In this document: piece after piece, positions 25,538-35,825 of the stretch
How the letters are laid out: the number at the start of each line of letters is the position of its first letter
Position numbering within the stretch: position 1 is the stretch's first letter
Assembly: GCA_030158115.1 (NCBI GenBank)
Contig: JAOATK010000018.1
Coordinates: 62,001-126,000 of the forward strand
DNA length: 64,000 nucleotides
Origin: Legionella sp.
GTDB lineage: Bacteria > Pseudomonadota > Gammaproteobacteria > Legionellales > Legionellaceae
Direction of reading: 5' to 3'
Notes under the pieces: generated by a model
Told to the model about the DNA's origin: nothing
What the model saw: only the letters and a program-made list of their open reading frames with translations
Database searches by the model: none
Made by a program: the position numbers and the translations under genes

Positions 25538-26546
25538 TCGAATGCAAAATAAATTAGTTCGTCACTTGGCAACAGTCGCTGTATTATTATCTTTAGTAGT
25601 GGTTATGCTAGGTGCCTATACGCGTTTGACCGATGCCGGTTTAGGGTGTCCCGATTGGCCAGGATGTTATGGGCACATGGTTTTACCTAGTGATCAATCG
25701 GCTTTAGTCCATGCCCAAACTACGTATCCAAAAATTCCTATTGAGTCTAGAAAAGCATGGACTGAGATGGCTCATCGGTATGTTGCGGGCACCTTAGCCT
25801 TGCTTATTTTTTTCATCAGTTTTTCTCTGCTACGCCAGCGATTTCAAGGTCGTAAAGCACCTTGGCATTTGCCCGCGGCCTTACTCTTTTTGGTGAGTTT
25901 TCAGGCGGCCCTTGGTATGTGGACGGTTACCTTAAAGTTATTGCCTGTTGTAGTGATGGGGCATCTTTTGGGAGGGATGTTGATTGTTGCCTGCTTAAGT
26001 CGTTTGCGTTTGCAAATCAGCTCATTGAATGGGCAAGATTTTCCGAAATGGCGTCCTTGGTTGCGCTTAGGGGTAGTTATTGTCTTTTTTCAAATTGCTT
26101 TAGGAGGTTGGGTTAGTTCAAATTATGCCGGAATTTCGTGCATTGGTTTTCCAATGTGTAATGGTGTTTGGCTGCCTGATTTGCATTTTGCTCAAGGATT
26201 TAATTTATTTTCACCTGTTGGTGCTAATTACCAAGGAGGGTTATTGGATCAGGATGTGAGGGTCACTATTCAGTTTATTCATCGCTTAGGTGCGGTGTTA
26301 ACAGCGCTATACACGTTAGTACTTTCATTGTTGATAATGATTAAGACTACTTTTAATCCCTTAAGAATAATGGCGTTATTGATGTTTATATTCATACTGG
26401 TTCAATTCTCTCTTGGTATTTTAAACGTGCTCTATTTGCTCCCAATTACCGTTGCAGTAGCTCATAATGGTGTGGCTGCTCTTTTATTGGCGACTTTTTT
26501 TAGTACGCTTCATTTTACGCGTAAGGAGAAAAATAATGCATGCTGA
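25530..26546 (+). CDS. ctaA: Heme A synthase
   Basis: A 338-residue membrane enzyme oxidising heme O to heme A. Eight or so helices are visible. Motifs: [32 protein letters not shown] (conserved His), MGHLLGGML and [14 protein letters not shown], with a final NGVAALLLA helix preceded by AVAH. A C-x-x-F-P-M-C pair occurs in the periplasmic loop (CIGFPMC). Start is ATG at 25530 (an internal ATG lies four codons later). The 3' end overlaps cyoE by 11 bases. Confidence 0.96.
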   Translation: MVNRMQNKLVRHLATVAVLLSLVVVMLGAYTRLTDAGLGCPDWPGCYGHMVLPSDQSALVHAQTTYPKIPIESRKAWTEMAHRYVAGTLALLIFFISFSLLRQRFQGRKAPWHLPAALLFLVSFQAALGMWTVTLKLLPVVVMGHLLGGMLIVACLSRLRLQISSLNGQDFPKWRPWLRLGVVIVFFQIALGGWVSSNYAGISCIGFPMCNGVWLPDLHFAQGFNLFSPVGANYQGGLLDQDVRVTIQFIHRLGAVLTALYTLVLSLLIMIKTTFNPLRIMALLMFIFILVQFSLGILNVLYLLPITVAVAHNGVAALLLATFFSTLHFTRKEKNNAC

Positions 26547-27420
26547 GCCCGTAGTCAGTACATCCGTCGTCTGGCGTGATTATGTTGAGTTATGCAAGCC
26601 TCGCGTCGTTTTGTTAATGCTCTTAACAGTCGTTGTTGGCATGTATTTAGCAGCTCCTGGCTGGGTGGATATTTTTTTACTATGTGCTTCGTTAGTGGGT
26701 ATCGGTTTTTGTGCGGGCAGTGCGGCTGCGATTAATCATTTAGTCGATCGACGTATTGATTCCATGATGGCTCGCACCAAAAAAAGACCGGTTGCTCATG
26801 GGCGCGTATCAGTAAGCCAGGCTTTGTGGTTTGCTCTGATAATGGGTGTTTTAGGTTTAGCTATTTTAATTATTTTTGTGAATAAACTGACAGCACTACT
26901 AACTTTTATTACCTTGATTGGTTATGCTGGCGTTTATACAGGGTATTTAAAACGTGCGACGTCACAAAATATAGTAATCGGTGGTTTAGCCGGGGCTGCT
27001 CCTCCTTTATTAGGGTGGACAGCAGTCACTAATCAACTTGATCCACAGGCTTTATTGTTGGTATTAATTATTTTTACTTGGACACCACCACATTTTTGGG
27101 CATTAGCTATTTATCGTTATGAAGAATACCAACACGCACAAATCCCTATGTTGCCAGTCACTCATGGTATTCAATTTACCAAGCTTAATATTTATTTATA
27201 CACTATTTTATTATTGGTGGTGAGTATATTGCCTTTTGTAGTAGGTATGAGTGGCTTGTTTTATTTGATTGGCTCTTTAGTGCTTGGTGCTCGCTTTTTA
27301 TTTTGGGCGCATAAACTGTATCGAACAGATAAACCGATTGTGGCTATGCAGACCTTTCGATTTTCTATTGTTTATTTAATGTGTTTGTTTGTTTTTTTAT
27401 TAATTGATCACTATTTGTAG
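26536..27420 (+). CDS. cyoE: Protoheme IX farnesyltransferase (heme O synthase)
   Basis: A 294-residue UbiA-type prenyltransferase. I chose the ATG at 26536, preceded by aaggag seven bases away; a longer frame from 26467 would run deep inside ctaA. Motifs: [41 protein letters not shown] (the NDxxDxxxD-like site, here NHLVDRRID), [28 protein letters not shown] and [13 protein letters not shown]. It makes heme O from protoheme and farnesyl diphosphate, feeding CtaA directly upstream. Confidence 0.97.
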   Translation: MHAEPVVSTSVVWRDYVELCKPRVVLLMLLTVVVGMYLAAPGWVDIFLLCASLVGIGFCAGSAAAINHLVDRRIDSMMARTKKRPVAHGRVSVSQALWFALIMGVLGLAILIIFVNKLTALLTFITLIGYAGVYTGYLKRATSQNIVIGGLAGAAPPLLGWTAVTNQLDPQALLLVLIIFTWTPPHFWALAIYRYEEYQHAQIPMLPVTHGIQFTKLNIYLYTILLLVVSILPFVVGMSGLFYLIGSLVLGARFLFWAHKLYRTDKPIVAMQTFRFSIVYLMCLFVFLLIDHYL

Positions 27421-27429
27421 GGGATATGA

Positions 27430-28074
27430 ATGGGTATGAAAACTAAGGGCGTGACCTTTACCGTAGTGGTATTATTGGCTATCGCAGCATTGTTTTCGGG
27501 TATTTTTGTAGGTCAGCATCTTCATTTTAAGAAAAAAATTGATGTTGCTAAATTTCATGGTACTTATCTTGAAAATCCAAGAACAATTAATCAATTTAGT
27601 TTAATGGGCACGGATCAAAAAACATTTGATAATTCTAGTTTACAAGGCCAATGGACGTTATTATTTTTTGGTTTTACAAATTGTGGCTACCTTTGCCCAA
27701 CTACCTTAGCAGAAGTGAGTAAAATGTACCGTATTCTAGAAGCACAAGGCGTAAAAGAATTACCGCGTGTAGTCATGATTTCTATCGATCCAGACCGTGA
27801 CTCACAAGAAAAATTAGGACACTATGTGACTTCTTTCCATCCTGATTTTTATGGTGCGCGTGGTGAAGACGATTCGGTTAAGGCAATGACTCACGAGATG
27901 GGGATTGCTTATACAAAAGTTATCGATAAAAACAATATGGATCCACAAAACTATGATGTACAACATAGTGGAGCATTGATGCTATTTAATCCTCAAGGGG
28001 AGTTGAATGCATTTTTTACTACACCACATCATGCCGATCTCTTAGCCAAGGATTATATCTTGTTGGTTTCTTAG
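27430..28074 (+). CDS. SCO1/SenC family copper chaperone
   Basis: A 214-residue membrane-anchored protein with an N-terminal helix (about residues 8-27) and a thioredoxin fold. The copper site is complete: FTNCGYLCPTTLAE (CxxxC) and the distal His in YDVQHSGALMLF. VMISIDPDRDSQEKLGHYV is also family typical. Sco proteins mature the CuA centre of cytochrome c oxidase. It is the last gene of the assembly operon, 9 bases after cyoE. Confidence 0.95.
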   Translation: MGMKTKGVTFTVVVLLAIAALFSGIFVGQHLHFKKKIDVAKFHGTYLENPRTINQFSLMGTDQKTFDNSSLQGQWTLLFFGFTNCGYLCPTTLAEVSKMYRILEAQGVKELPRVVMISIDPDRDSQEKLGHYVTSFHPDFYGARGEDDSVKAMTHEMGIAYTKVIDKNNMDPQNYDVQHSGALMLFNPQGELNAFFTTPHHADLLAKDYILLVS

Positions 28075-28179
28075 GCGTACATCGTGAAAGCGGGGATGAC
28101 AATATGATCCGCCAAAATTACTGTACTACACTATAGTTATACTTTAAGTAGATAAAAAATATTGAGGAATGCTTTATTC

Positions 28180-29088
28180 ATGAAAATTGCAATATTGGCC
28201 ACTAACCCCCATTTGTACTCACATAAGCGCTTAAAAGCAGAAGCCGAAGCTGCGGGCCATGAGGTTAAAATCATTAACCCGCTTTATTGCTATATGAACG
28301 TAGCTGCTTCATGTCCGAAAGTGCATTATCGAGGAGGAGCTCCTTTACCTCATTTTGATGCAGTGATCCCGCGGATTGGTGCTTCGACCACTTATTACGG
28401 TACGGCGGTTTTACGTCACCTTGAAACCATGGGGATGTATACAGTCAATGAGTCGATTGCGATAGCGCGATCACGAGATAAATTTCGCTCCCTACAGGTT
28501 TTGGCGCGCAAAGGAATTCCTATGCCACTAACCAGTTTTGCGCAATCTCCAGATGATACGGAAGATTTAGTGCGTATGGTCGGCGGTGCACCTTTGGTCA
28601 TTAAATTATTAGAAGGCACACAAGGAAAAGGCGTGATATTGGCAGATAGCCATCAATCAGCAGTTAGTATTATTAATGCATTCAAAGAAATGCATGCGAA
28701 TATTTTGGTACAAGAATTTATTGAAGAATCACGTGGCACAGACATACGTTGTTTTGTTATTGGTGAAAAAGTAGTGGCAGCGGTGAAGCGGCAAGCGAAA
28801 GAAGGTGAGTTCCGCGCTAACGTGCATCAGGGTGGCAAAGCCATGAAAGTGAAATTAACCCCGCAAGAGCGAGCTATTGCTGTCAGTGCTGCTAAAACCA
28901 TGGGACTTAAAGTCGCCGGTGTGGATTTAATTCGTTCCAACCATGGTCCTTTAGTTTTAGAGATCAATTCGTCGCCTGGTCTTGAGGGAATTGAAAAAGC
29001 AACAGGCCTAAATATTGCTGGAAAGATTATTGAATACATTGAAAAGCATGCAAAACCGATTAGTTTAAGCCATCGTTTTCATGGTTAG
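28180..29088 (+). CDS. rimK: RimK-type ATP-grasp ligase
   Basis: A 302-residue ATP-grasp enzyme. The ATG at 28180 gives the usual [18 protein letters not shown] start; a TTG at 28162 is less likely. Landmarks: [75 protein letters not shown], and the Mg/ATP-binding [19 protein letters not shown]. coli RimK adds glutamate residues to ribosomal protein S6 and makes poly-glutamate. Its 3' end overlaps the convergent small gene by four bases. Confidence 0.95.
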   Translation: MKIAILATNPHLYSHKRLKAEAEAAGHEVKIINPLYCYMNVAASCPKVHYRGGAPLPHFDAVIPRIGASTTYYGTAVLRHLETMGMYTVNESIAIARSRDKFRSLQVLARKGIPMPLTSFAQSPDDTEDLVRMVGGAPLVIKLLEGTQGKGVILADSHQSAVSIINAFKEMHANILVQEFIEESRGTDIRCFVIGEKVVAAVKRQAKEGEFRANVHQGGKAMKVKLTPQERAIAVSAAKTMGLKVAGVDLIRSNHGPLVLEINSSPGLEGIEKATGLNIAGKIIEYIEKHAKPISLSHRFHG

Positions 29089-29321
29089 TGAGCAGACTCA
29101 CTTTTACCCACTAACCAATCAGCAGTCACTTCAAACTCTGCTGCTAAGGTATTTAATAAGGCTTCATCGGGGCTAATTGCTCCACTAAGCAATGATTCTG
29201 CTTTAAATTTAGGAATTTTGAGCAACTTGGACAGTACTTCAATACGCTCCTCGCTGGGCTCAGGGGCACCGATGTTGTCTAACTCCCGATTAAGGCGTTC
29301 TGAAAATCGCTTATTAAGCAT
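29085..29321 (-). CDS. Small XRE-like DNA-binding protein (tentative)
   Basis: A 78-residue protein with two helical parts. [24 protein letters not shown] and [25 protein letters not shown] look like an XRE/lambda-repressor type helix-turn-helix region, the final [11 protein letters not shown] being a frequent ending. Basic residues are few, so DNA binding is not assured. The end overlaps rimK by four bases on the opposite strand. Start ATG has a GGAGAA upstream. Confidence 0.65.
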   Translation of the reverse strand: MLNKRFSERLNRELDNIGAPEPSEERIEVLSKLLKIPKFKAESLLSGAISPDEALLNTLAAEFEVTADWLVGKSESAH

Positions 29322-29435
29322 TTTGTTTCTCCTAATAATGATTTGTTTGATTAATAAACATTATTTATTATATAGCATAAAAATAATGTTTTGCAATTTG
29401 AAGGTGATTTTAATGCCCTTACCCACAGCCTAGCA

Positions 29436-29493
29436 AAGGATCTCTGTGTTACATTCAAGAAATCCTTCGCTATGCTGAGGATAACATGGGCAG
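29436..29493. repeat. Degenerate dispersed-repeat fragment upstream of zwf
   Basis: The stretch ccttcgctatgctgaggata (29464 on) continues acatgggcag and matches 37504-37533 (ccctcgctttgctggggata acatagggag) at 25 of 30 positions. The preceding aaggatctctgtgttacatt looks like the other end of the same element. No open frame spans it. Confidence 0.65.
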
Positions 29494-29585
29494 TCTGGAT
29501 GATTAGGAGCGGAATTAGTTGATCTAGATTATCTTTCACTTTAGTATGGAAACTCAAAAAAACGATAGGTTGTTTGGGATAACAT

Positions 29586-31061
29586 ATGATTGAAGACGTT
29601 GCAGCGAAACATCCGTGTGATTTAATCATTTTTGGCGCTTTAGGTGATCTTTTCTGTCGAAAACTTTTTCCCGCCTTGTATCAGCTTGAACGTGCTCACT
29701 TATTACATGTAGATACTCGAATTATTGCTTGTGCTCGTGAAGAGCTAGCTTTACCTGACTATCTTCAATTCATTAAAAAAAAATTACAGACGCTTTTAAA
29801 AGAGGATTTAGATGAAGTTGCCTGGTTACGTTTGAGCCTGCGATTAACCTATTGTTCATTAGATTTAACACAGCTGGATCATTACACTAAATTAACCGAT
29901 TATGTAAAACCCACAGAACGAATAACAATTTCTTATTTTGCCATTCCGCCTTCTATCTATACGCAAACGTGTCAAGGTCTTTCAGGGATTGGTTTAACCA
30001 AGCAACCCTCACGCGTGGTGTTAGAAAAACCCATTGGACATGATTTATCTTCTTCGATGGTGATTAATAATGAGGTGGCTCGTTTTTTTGCAGAAGATCA
30101 GATCTACCGCATCGATCATTATCTGGGTAAAGAAACGGTATTAAATCTGTTAGTCCTTCGTTTTGCCAATGCTATTTTTTCATCCAATTGGGATCGGGCA
30201 GTTATTGATAAAGTGGAAATTACTGTGGCCGAAGAGGTTGGTGTGGAAGGGCGTTGGTCTTATTATGAGAAGTCAGGCCAAGTAAGAGATATGTTGCAAA
30301 ATCATTTATTACAAATCCTGACCTTGGTGGCGATGGAGCCACCCATGAGTCTTTCAGCAGAATGCATCCGTAGTGAAAAATTAAAAGTATTAAAATCGCT
30401 TCAGTTGATAAGTGATGCGCAGGTTCAAGATCAAACAATACGTGCCCAGTATATTGGAAATGTTATTAAAGGTGAGAAAGTACCGGGTTATTTGGAAGAA
30501 GAAGGTGCCAATCAAGGATCAACCACAGAAACCTTTGTTGCCTTAAAAGCTTATATAGACAATTGGCGCTGGTCAGGAGTCCCGTTTTATTTATTAACTG
30601 GCAAACGATTATCTAAAAAACAAAGTGAAGTAGTCATTTATTTTAAACCACAGCCATATAATATTTTTAAACAACTAAACCAAGAATTATCGCCTAATCA
30701 ACTGATCATTCGTTTACAACCAGATGAAGGGGTTGAGGTCCGCATGATGAATAAAGTCCCTGGTTTGAGCGACAGCATGCAATTACGTGATAGTAAATTG
30801 GATTTAAATTTTAGTACGCAGCGCATAGCAGATGCTTATGAGCGTTTATTATTAGAGGTCATGTTAGGGAATCAGTATTTGTTTGTTAGCCGAGAGGAAG
30901 TCGAAGAGGCTTGGAAATGGATTGATGAGATCAAGCAAGCTTGGCAAAGACAAGAGATGCCATTGCATACTTACCCTGCAGGAACTTGGGGGCCTCTTGA
31001 AGTAATTCGCTTGTATAATGGAAAGGCGCATGTATGGGGAGAGAAAAATGCAGTTACGTAG
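29586..31061 (+). CDS. zwf: Glucose-6-phosphate 1-dehydrogenase
   Basis: A 491-residue NADP-dependent enzyme, the first step of the pentose phosphate and Entner-Doudoroff routes. Coenzyme-binding IFGALGDLFCRKLFPALYQL, RVVLEKPIGHDL, the catalytic RIDHYLGKETVLNL with its His, and the substrate region NYxRWSGVPFYL (NWRWSGVPFYLLTGK) are all present. Start of the zwf-pgl-edd-eda operon; its 3' end overlaps pgl by 14 bases. Confidence 0.98.
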   Translation: MIEDVAAKHPCDLIIFGALGDLFCRKLFPALYQLERAHLLHVDTRIIACAREELALPDYLQFIKKKLQTLLKEDLDEVAWLRLSLRLTYCSLDLTQLDHYTKLTDYVKPTERITISYFAIPPSIYTQTCQGLSGIGLTKQPSRVVLEKPIGHDLSSSMVINNEVARFFAEDQIYRIDHYLGKETVLNLLVLRFANAIFSSNWDRAVIDKVEITVAEEVGVEGRWSYYEKSGQVRDMLQNHLLQILTLVAMEPPMSLSAECIRSEKLKVLKSLQLISDAQVQDQTIRAQYIGNVIKGEKVPGYLEEEGANQGSTTETFVALKAYIDNWRWSGVPFYLLTGKRLSKKQSEVVIYFKPQPYNIFKQLNQELSPNQLIIRLQPDEGVEVRMMNKVPGLSDSMQLRDSKLDLNFSTQRIADAYERLLLEVMLGNQYLFVSREEVEEAWKWIDEIKQAWQRQEMPLHTYPAGTWGPLEVIRLYNGKAHVWGEKNAVT

Positions 31062-31731
31062 TTTTGGTGAGGCACAGTTATTAACCTCTGATTTGGTTTT
31101 ACAACTTAAACGAATTCTTCATGATGCGATCATTCAACGTGGCCAAGCTTATTTAGTAGTTTCTGGTGGAAAAACACCCGTGGATTTATTTAAGGTTCTA
31201 GCAAAAACAGAGCTTCCTTGGGATAAAGTCACTATTATTTTAGCAGATGAACGTTGTGTACCAATCAACGATAGTCATCGCAATGAGCGTTTAGTAAAAG
31301 AGCTTTTGTTACAGCATGTTGCTGCGCAAGCCAATTTTTTAAGTCTTTATGATGAGCACAAAGATCTCAAGGAAGGCCTGCATGTTGTGGAACAGGCTGT
31401 TGCAGCTTGTCCCACTTTTGATGCTGTCATTTTAGGCATGGGTGAAGATGGGCATACGGCTTCGCTATTTCCTTGCGCAGACGAATTGAGTTTAGGTTTG
31501 AATGATCCTGCCGCGGTTTTGTTAGTTAACCCTAAAAAAGCACCTTTTCAGCGGGTGAGTTTATCTAAAAAAAGATTATTAGACAGCCGCGCTATTTTTC
31601 TTCAGGTACAAGGCCGACATAAATTGACTGTTCTGCATCAAGCAATGGCAGAGTCAGATCCTATGGTCATGCCAGTGAGTGCTTTTTTAAATAATTGTCA
31701 GGCTAATGTCCAGGTGATGTACGCACCTTAA
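31048..31731 (+). CDS. pgl: 6-phosphogluconolactonase
   Basis: A 227-residue hydrolase converting 6-phosphogluconolactone to 6-phosphogluconate. The start at 31048 (MQLRSFGEAQ) is preceded by ggggagag; frames starting earlier are unlikely. Motifs: LVVSGGKTPVDLFKVL, VTIILADERCVP-x-HRNERLVKELLL and ILGMGEDGHTASLFP. Coupled to zwf by overlap, nine bases before edd. Confidence 0.97.
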   Translation: MQLRSFGEAQLLTSDLVLQLKRILHDAIIQRGQAYLVVSGGKTPVDLFKVLAKTELPWDKVTIILADERCVPINDSHRNERLVKELLLQHVAAQANFLSLYDEHKDLKEGLHVVEQAVAACPTFDAVILGMGEDGHTASLFPCADELSLGLNDPAAVLLVNPKKAPFQRVSLSKKRLLDSRAIFLQVQGRHKLTVLHQAMAESDPMVMPVSAFLNNCQANVQVMYAP

Positions 31732-31740
31732 GGAAAAATA

Positions 31741-33585
31741 ATGCATTCAGTTGTAGCCCAGGTAACTGCTCGAATTAGTGAGCGTAGTGCAAGAAATAGA
31801 ACCTCCTATTTGGAGCATATAGAAAAAGCGCGTATCAAGGGGCCTCAGCGTAGCTTGTTACATTGTGGCAATTTAGCTCATGGTTTTGCTGCTTGTGCCA
31901 AACAAGATAAAGCTAATCTGCGTGGTGATACCAAAGCTAATATTGCTATTATTTCAGCCTACAATGATCTTTTGTCAGCACATCAACCTTATTTAAATTA
32001 TCCTACTTTGATAAAAGAAGCGATTACAAAGGCTGGTGGGGTAGCCCAATTTGCAGGGGGAGTTCCAGCCATGTGTGATGGGATTACCCAAGGCCAACCC
32101 GGCATGGAGTTGAGTCTATTGAGTCGGGATGTGATAGCGCTATCTGCTGCCATTGGCTTATCACACAATATGTTTGATGGTGGGTTAATGCTGGGTATTT
32201 GCGATAAAATTGTTCCTGGTTTACTGATGGCTGCATTAAGTTTTGGGCATTTACCTTTTTTGTTTGTGCCAGCAGGACCTATGCCTTCAGGAATCTCTAA
32301 TCAGGAAAAAGCGAAAATTCGCCAACTTTATGCTGAAGGAAAAGTGGATAAAACCGCCTTGTTAGAAGCCGAAGCAGCTTCTTACCATTCTGCTGGGACT
32401 TGCACTTTTTATGGCACGGCCAATTCCAATCAATTGGTGATTGAGGTGATGGGCTTACAACTTCCAGGTTCTTCCTTTATTAATCCTGGTACTCCATTAC
32501 GAGATGCATTAACTCAAGCCGCAGCAGAACAAGTACTTTCTTTAACTGATTTAGGTGAACATTACATGCCTATCGGGCGGTTAATGGATGTAAAAAATAT
32601 AGTGAATGGAATAGTGGCGTTATTGGCATCAGGTGGCTCAACTAATCATACCATGCATTTGATTGCTATTGCTGCTATGGCGGGTTACACGGTGAATTGG
32701 GATGATTTTGCGCAACTTTCTGCCGTGACCCCTATGATTGCTAAAATTTATCCCAATGGATACGCTGATATTAATCATTTTCAGCGTTCAGGTGGCGTGT
32801 CTTATTTTATACGCACTTTATTAGATGCTGGGCTATTACATGTGGATGTCAATACCATAATGGGTCATGGTTTGGTGCAATACACGCAACAGCCTGTGTT
32901 AGATAATGGGAAATTAGTATGGGTTGCAGGACCTACTGAATCTCAAGATGACTCAGTGTTGTCTTCAGTCACAGCGCCTTTTAAAGCCCAAGGTGGATTA
33001 CAAGTATTAAGTGGCAATATAGGCCGTGCAATATTTAAAACCTCAGGACTAGCGGCAGGGAATAAGCACATTCAGGCCCCGGCCGTAATTTGCTCTACAC
33101 AAGAAGAGTTTAATGCTTTATTCAACGAGGGGGCATTGAATAAAGATTGTGTCGTGGTGATGCGTTTTCAAGGCCCTAAAGCTTGTGGAATGCCTGAGTT
33201 GCATCAGCTAACTCCGAAATTAGGCGTGCTCATGGATAAAGGATACCAGGTAGCCTTAGTTACCGATGGTCGGATGTCAGGTGCTTCAGGTAAAGTTCCT
33301 GCTGCAATTCATGTGACTCCTGAGGCCATTGATAATGGGATCCTGGCACGAATAAAAACAGGCGATATGATTTTAATTGATGGCGAACAAGGTGTATTGC
33401 AGCTTTTAGTTTCTGAGGATGAGCTACAGCAACGTAAAGTCGCTGTTAAAGAGTACACAGAGCCCTATCAGGGTATGGGACGCGAGCTATTTTCCAGCTT
33501 AAGAGTGCAATTTACTGGCGCTGAACAAGGTGCTTGTAGTTTATTTCAAGGGAAAGAGTCTTGTTATGAGGTTGAGCCCTTTTGA
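31741..33585 (+). CDS. edd: Phosphogluconate dehydratase (Entner-Doudoroff)
   Basis: A 614-residue iron-sulphur dehydratase of the IlvD/Edd family producing 2-keto-3-deoxy-6-phosphogluconate. Cluster and active-site segments: [56 protein letters not shown], and [23 protein letters not shown]. Length matches Edd (about 600). ATG preceded by aagga. Followed by a glk remnant instead of an intact glucokinase. Confidence 0.97.
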   Translation: MHSVVAQVTARISERSARNRTSYLEHIEKARIKGPQRSLLHCGNLAHGFAACAKQDKANLRGDTKANIAIISAYNDLLSAHQPYLNYPTLIKEAITKAGGVAQFAGGVPAMCDGITQGQPGMELSLLSRDVIALSAAIGLSHNMFDGGLMLGICDKIVPGLLMAALSFGHLPFLFVPAGPMPSGISNQEKAKIRQLYAEGKVDKTALLEAEAASYHSAGTCTFYGTANSNQLVIEVMGLQLPGSSFINPGTPLRDALTQAAAEQVLSLTDLGEHYMPIGRLMDVKNIVNGIVALLASGGSTNHTMHLIAIAAMAGYTVNWDDFAQLSAVTPMIAKIYPNGYADINHFQRSGGVSYFIRTLLDAGLLHVDVNTIMGHGLVQYTQQPVLDNGKLVWVAGPTESQDDSVLSSVTAPFKAQGGLQVLSGNIGRAIFKTSGLAAGNKHIQAPAVICSTQEEFNALFNEGALNKDCVVVMRFQGPKACGMPELHQLTPKLGVLMDKGYQVALVTDGRMSGASGKVPAAIHVTPEAIDNGILARIKTGDMILIDGEQGVLQLLVSEDELQQRKVAVKEYTEPYQGMGRELFSSLRVQFTGAEQGACSLFQGKESCYEVEPF

Positions 33586-33594
33586 GGCAGTTGC

Positions 33595-33735
33595 GGCGAA
33601 ATTTTTGGTAATTTCAGAAACAAAAAGAACTTCTTACAGATTTTAATGCTTAAATCCCTGCTTATATCATTATTGCAGAGCAACCCATAACATCAGGGGC
33701 TGCGGTTTATTTAAAGCAAAAATTAACCAAAAAAA
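33595..33735 (+). pseudogene. Decayed glucokinase (glk) 3' remnant
   Basis: Conceptual translation of the frame starting at 33588 gives QKQKELLTDFNA, a TAA, then IPAYIIIAEQPITSGAAVYL and KQKL. This resembles the C-terminus of glucokinases (E. coli Glk from memory: GRFKEYVHDIPVYLIV...GLLGSGAHL). An adjacent frame upstream reads CGEIFGNF, suggesting a further frameshift. Only about 45 codons are left, interrupted by stops, between edd and eda, which is where L. pneumophila carries glk. Confidence 0.65.
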
Positions 33736-33749
33736 ACAGGAGATGGTGG

Positions 33750-34400
33750 ATGTCATGTTTTAATTGGGTGATGCAGCCCGAAGTGGTTTTGGGTTCTTCG
33801 CCAGTGATGCCGGTTATTCAGATTAATGAGATAGAACAGGCAATTCCTTTGGCTAGCGCATTATTTGCTGGCGGAATAAGGGCACTTGAAATCACGCTAA
33901 GAACACCCATCGCTTTGGATGTAGTCCGTTTACTCAGCAGTACGTTTCCAGACGCATTCATTGGCGTTGGGACTGTTGTTACTCCGGAACAATTATTACT
34001 TGCTATTGATGCAGGGGCAAAATTTGCCTTTAGCCCTGGCCAGACACAAGCCTTATTAAAAGCGGGTCGTGAATCTAGCATCCCTCTAATCCCTGGGATT
34101 GCTAGCATCTCAGAACTCATGGAAGGATTGACTTTGGGATATACTCATTTTAAATTTTTCCCAGCAGTAGTTGCTGGAGGTATCCCCATGTTGCGTTCCA
34201 TATATGGACCTTTCCCTCAGGCACGATTTTGTCCAACAGGTGGTATTAACCAAAACAATTTCAACGACTATTTAGCGCTACCCAATGTTGTCTGTGTTGG
34301 TGGTTCGTGGATAGTGCCTGAAGATGCTGTTAAAAAAAATAATTGGTCATTAATTACCGAGTTATCTAAGAATGCGCATGGCCCAAGCAGCGAGGGATGA
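33750..34400 (+). CDS. eda: KDPG/KHG aldolase
   Basis: A 216-residue class I aldolase splitting 2-keto-3-deoxy-6-phosphogluconate into pyruvate and glyceraldehyde 3-phosphate. Motifs: the catalytic Glu in IRALEITLRTPIAL, VGTVVTPEQLLLAIDAGAKFAFSPG, and the Schiff-base Lys in THFKFFPAVVAGG; PTGGINQNNF follows. The ATG has caggag upstream, and that ribosome site lies within the remnant of glk. Confidence 0.97.
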   Translation: MSCFNWVMQPEVVLGSSPVMPVIQINEIEQAIPLASALFAGGIRALEITLRTPIALDVVRLLSSTFPDAFIGVGTVVTPEQLLLAIDAGAKFAFSPGQTQALLKAGRESSIPLIPGIASISELMEGLTLGYTHFKFFPAVVAGGIPMLRSIYGPFPQARFCPTGGINQNNFNDYLALPNVVCVGGSWIVPEDAVKKNNWSLITELSKNAHGPSSEG

Positions 34401-34429
34401 CGTGTAAGGCTCATTTAAAATTTAATTAA

Positions 34430-35704
34430 CTATAAATCAGGTCTATTACTCAATTTATTTCTTAATTCAATCGCTCGCAAAACAGAAACATAACTCCATG
34501 TCAGCGATTTTGCTCCTTGTTGTACGCCAGTATTTAAGTTGATTTGTTCGCTTAAATTCATGTCTTGGGCGAAGTTTTTTATGAGTTTTAAATAGGTGTC
34601 GCCGGTGTCAATGTAATGTGCTCTAAGAGCCTGGTTTCCCTCTAAATCAGCAGCAAGAGTAAAGTAATATTCAGCCATCGTTGCTGTTAAGATAAACCAG
34701 GGGTTGCCAATGCTATTTGTTTGGTAACCATCATAAGTATCACCGGGATAGCGGCCAAATAAAATGGCGCCTTCATGGTGGTTGTTAATAGGAAACATTA
34801 AATTAAATTGCTCATGCAAGGCATTAATGGTTTTGTGTACGTAAATGTTATTCAGTGAAAAAAGATCATGCTTTGGATTAAGTAAAATACCTAAAAGAAC
34901 AGATGAATCTAGCTCAAATGCTTTTTGTGGTCCAAGATGAGGGGGTAGGGTGGCTTGAATAAGTTGATTTTTTTGATCTAGATGTTGATATAAACGAAAA
35001 TTAATTAACTCAGCTTGCTGTTCATAATACACCGCAGCCTGGTCATCATGAAGCCTTCGGGCCAAAGCAGCGCCATCAATCAGGGCTTTTTGCTGTGCTG
35101 TTGCTGTGAAAAAATGATCGCCATAAATTTCTTCCCAAAGATCAAAGTTAGGATCAGCCCAATGATGAGCGGTATATTCCAAATCCATTTTAATGATACT
35201 CATGGTTCTGGGATCCATGCCGTTATGGTATAGATAACTTTGGACGTATTCGATTTCATTTTGGTTTAATAATTCATTGGCAAAGCGAATTAGAACAGAG
35301 GCTCTTAGTGCAGGGCCATCATTTTGAGGACGTCCCCACGGCTCGTCAAAGGGGTACCCTTCAATATAAAATTTAGGTTCACCTAAAATATCTTGGCCTG
35401 GCAACGGATCGTTTTGATGTTGGATGCTTTTAGTCCAGGAGGCATAGTGGAATAAGCGATCTTTATATTCAGCTGCATGGGTCGACTCATACCATGTTTC
35501 GATTAAATTCATTGCAATGGCAGAATCTCGAATCCAATCGTAGTAATAATTAGGGTTTTGTTTCGAGGGTGAGGCAACGATTGCCCCATTAGGATGAATG
35601 TTTGCAAAAAAATTTTGTTTTAGTTTTTGAACATCTTCAGGGGAAAATACAGCGCTAATCGCTGGAGTAATGATTAATGTTAATAAAAAAAAGATCCCTT
35701 TCAA
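34430..35704 (-). CDS. Secreted glucoamylase (GH15)
   Basis: A 424-residue protein with a signal peptide (MKGIFFLLTLIITPAISA). GH15 landmarks: YYYDWIRDSAIAM, GRPQNDGPALRASVLIRFA (catalytic region), DLEYTAHHWADPNFDLWEE (general acid Glu), DSSVLLG, and GNPWFILTATMAEYYF. Short for the family but complete. It hydrolyses starch or glycogen to glucose and matches the known Legionella GamA in family and location beside the Entner-Doudoroff genes. Convergent with eda. Confidence 0.93.
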   Translation of the reverse strand: MKGIFFLLTLIITPAISAVFSPEDVQKLKQNFFANIHPNGAIVASPSKQNPNYYYDWIRDSAIAMNLIETWYESTHAAEYKDRLFHYASWTKSIQHQNDPLPGQDILGEPKFYIEGYPFDEPWGRPQNDGPALRASVLIRFANELLNQNEIEYVQSYLYHNGMDPRTMSIIKMDLEYTAHHWADPNFDLWEEIYGDHFFTATAQQKALIDGAALARRLHDDQAAVYYEQQAELINFRLYQHLDQKNQLIQATLPPHLGPQKAFELDSSVLLGILLNPKHDLFSLNNIYVHKTINALHEQFNLMFPINNHHEGAILFGRYPGDTYDGYQTNSIGNPWFILTATMAEYYFTLAADLEGNQALRAHYIDTGDTYLKLIKNFAQDMNLSEQINLNTGVQQGAKSLTWSYVSVLRAIELRNKLSNRPDL

Positions 35705-35754
35705 TATAATCTCCTGATTAAAAAAGTGGTTTTGTGAGGCCCCTGGTTATAAGG

Positions 35755-35825
35755 AACAAGGGTATTTTCCTAAGGAATTTATGCCCTTATAGCCTGACTC
35801 GGGGATCCGTGACACCGAATTAGGC
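35755..35825. repeat. Partial REP-like fragment between glucoamylase and hemH
   Basis: Contains cggggatccgtgacac, which matches cgggatctgtgacac in the centre of the REP-like element at 55307-55380, within the last bases before the hemH stop. Also aagggtattttc/gaatttatgccctt pairs loosely. A weak, degraded relative of the same family. Confidence 0.4.
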
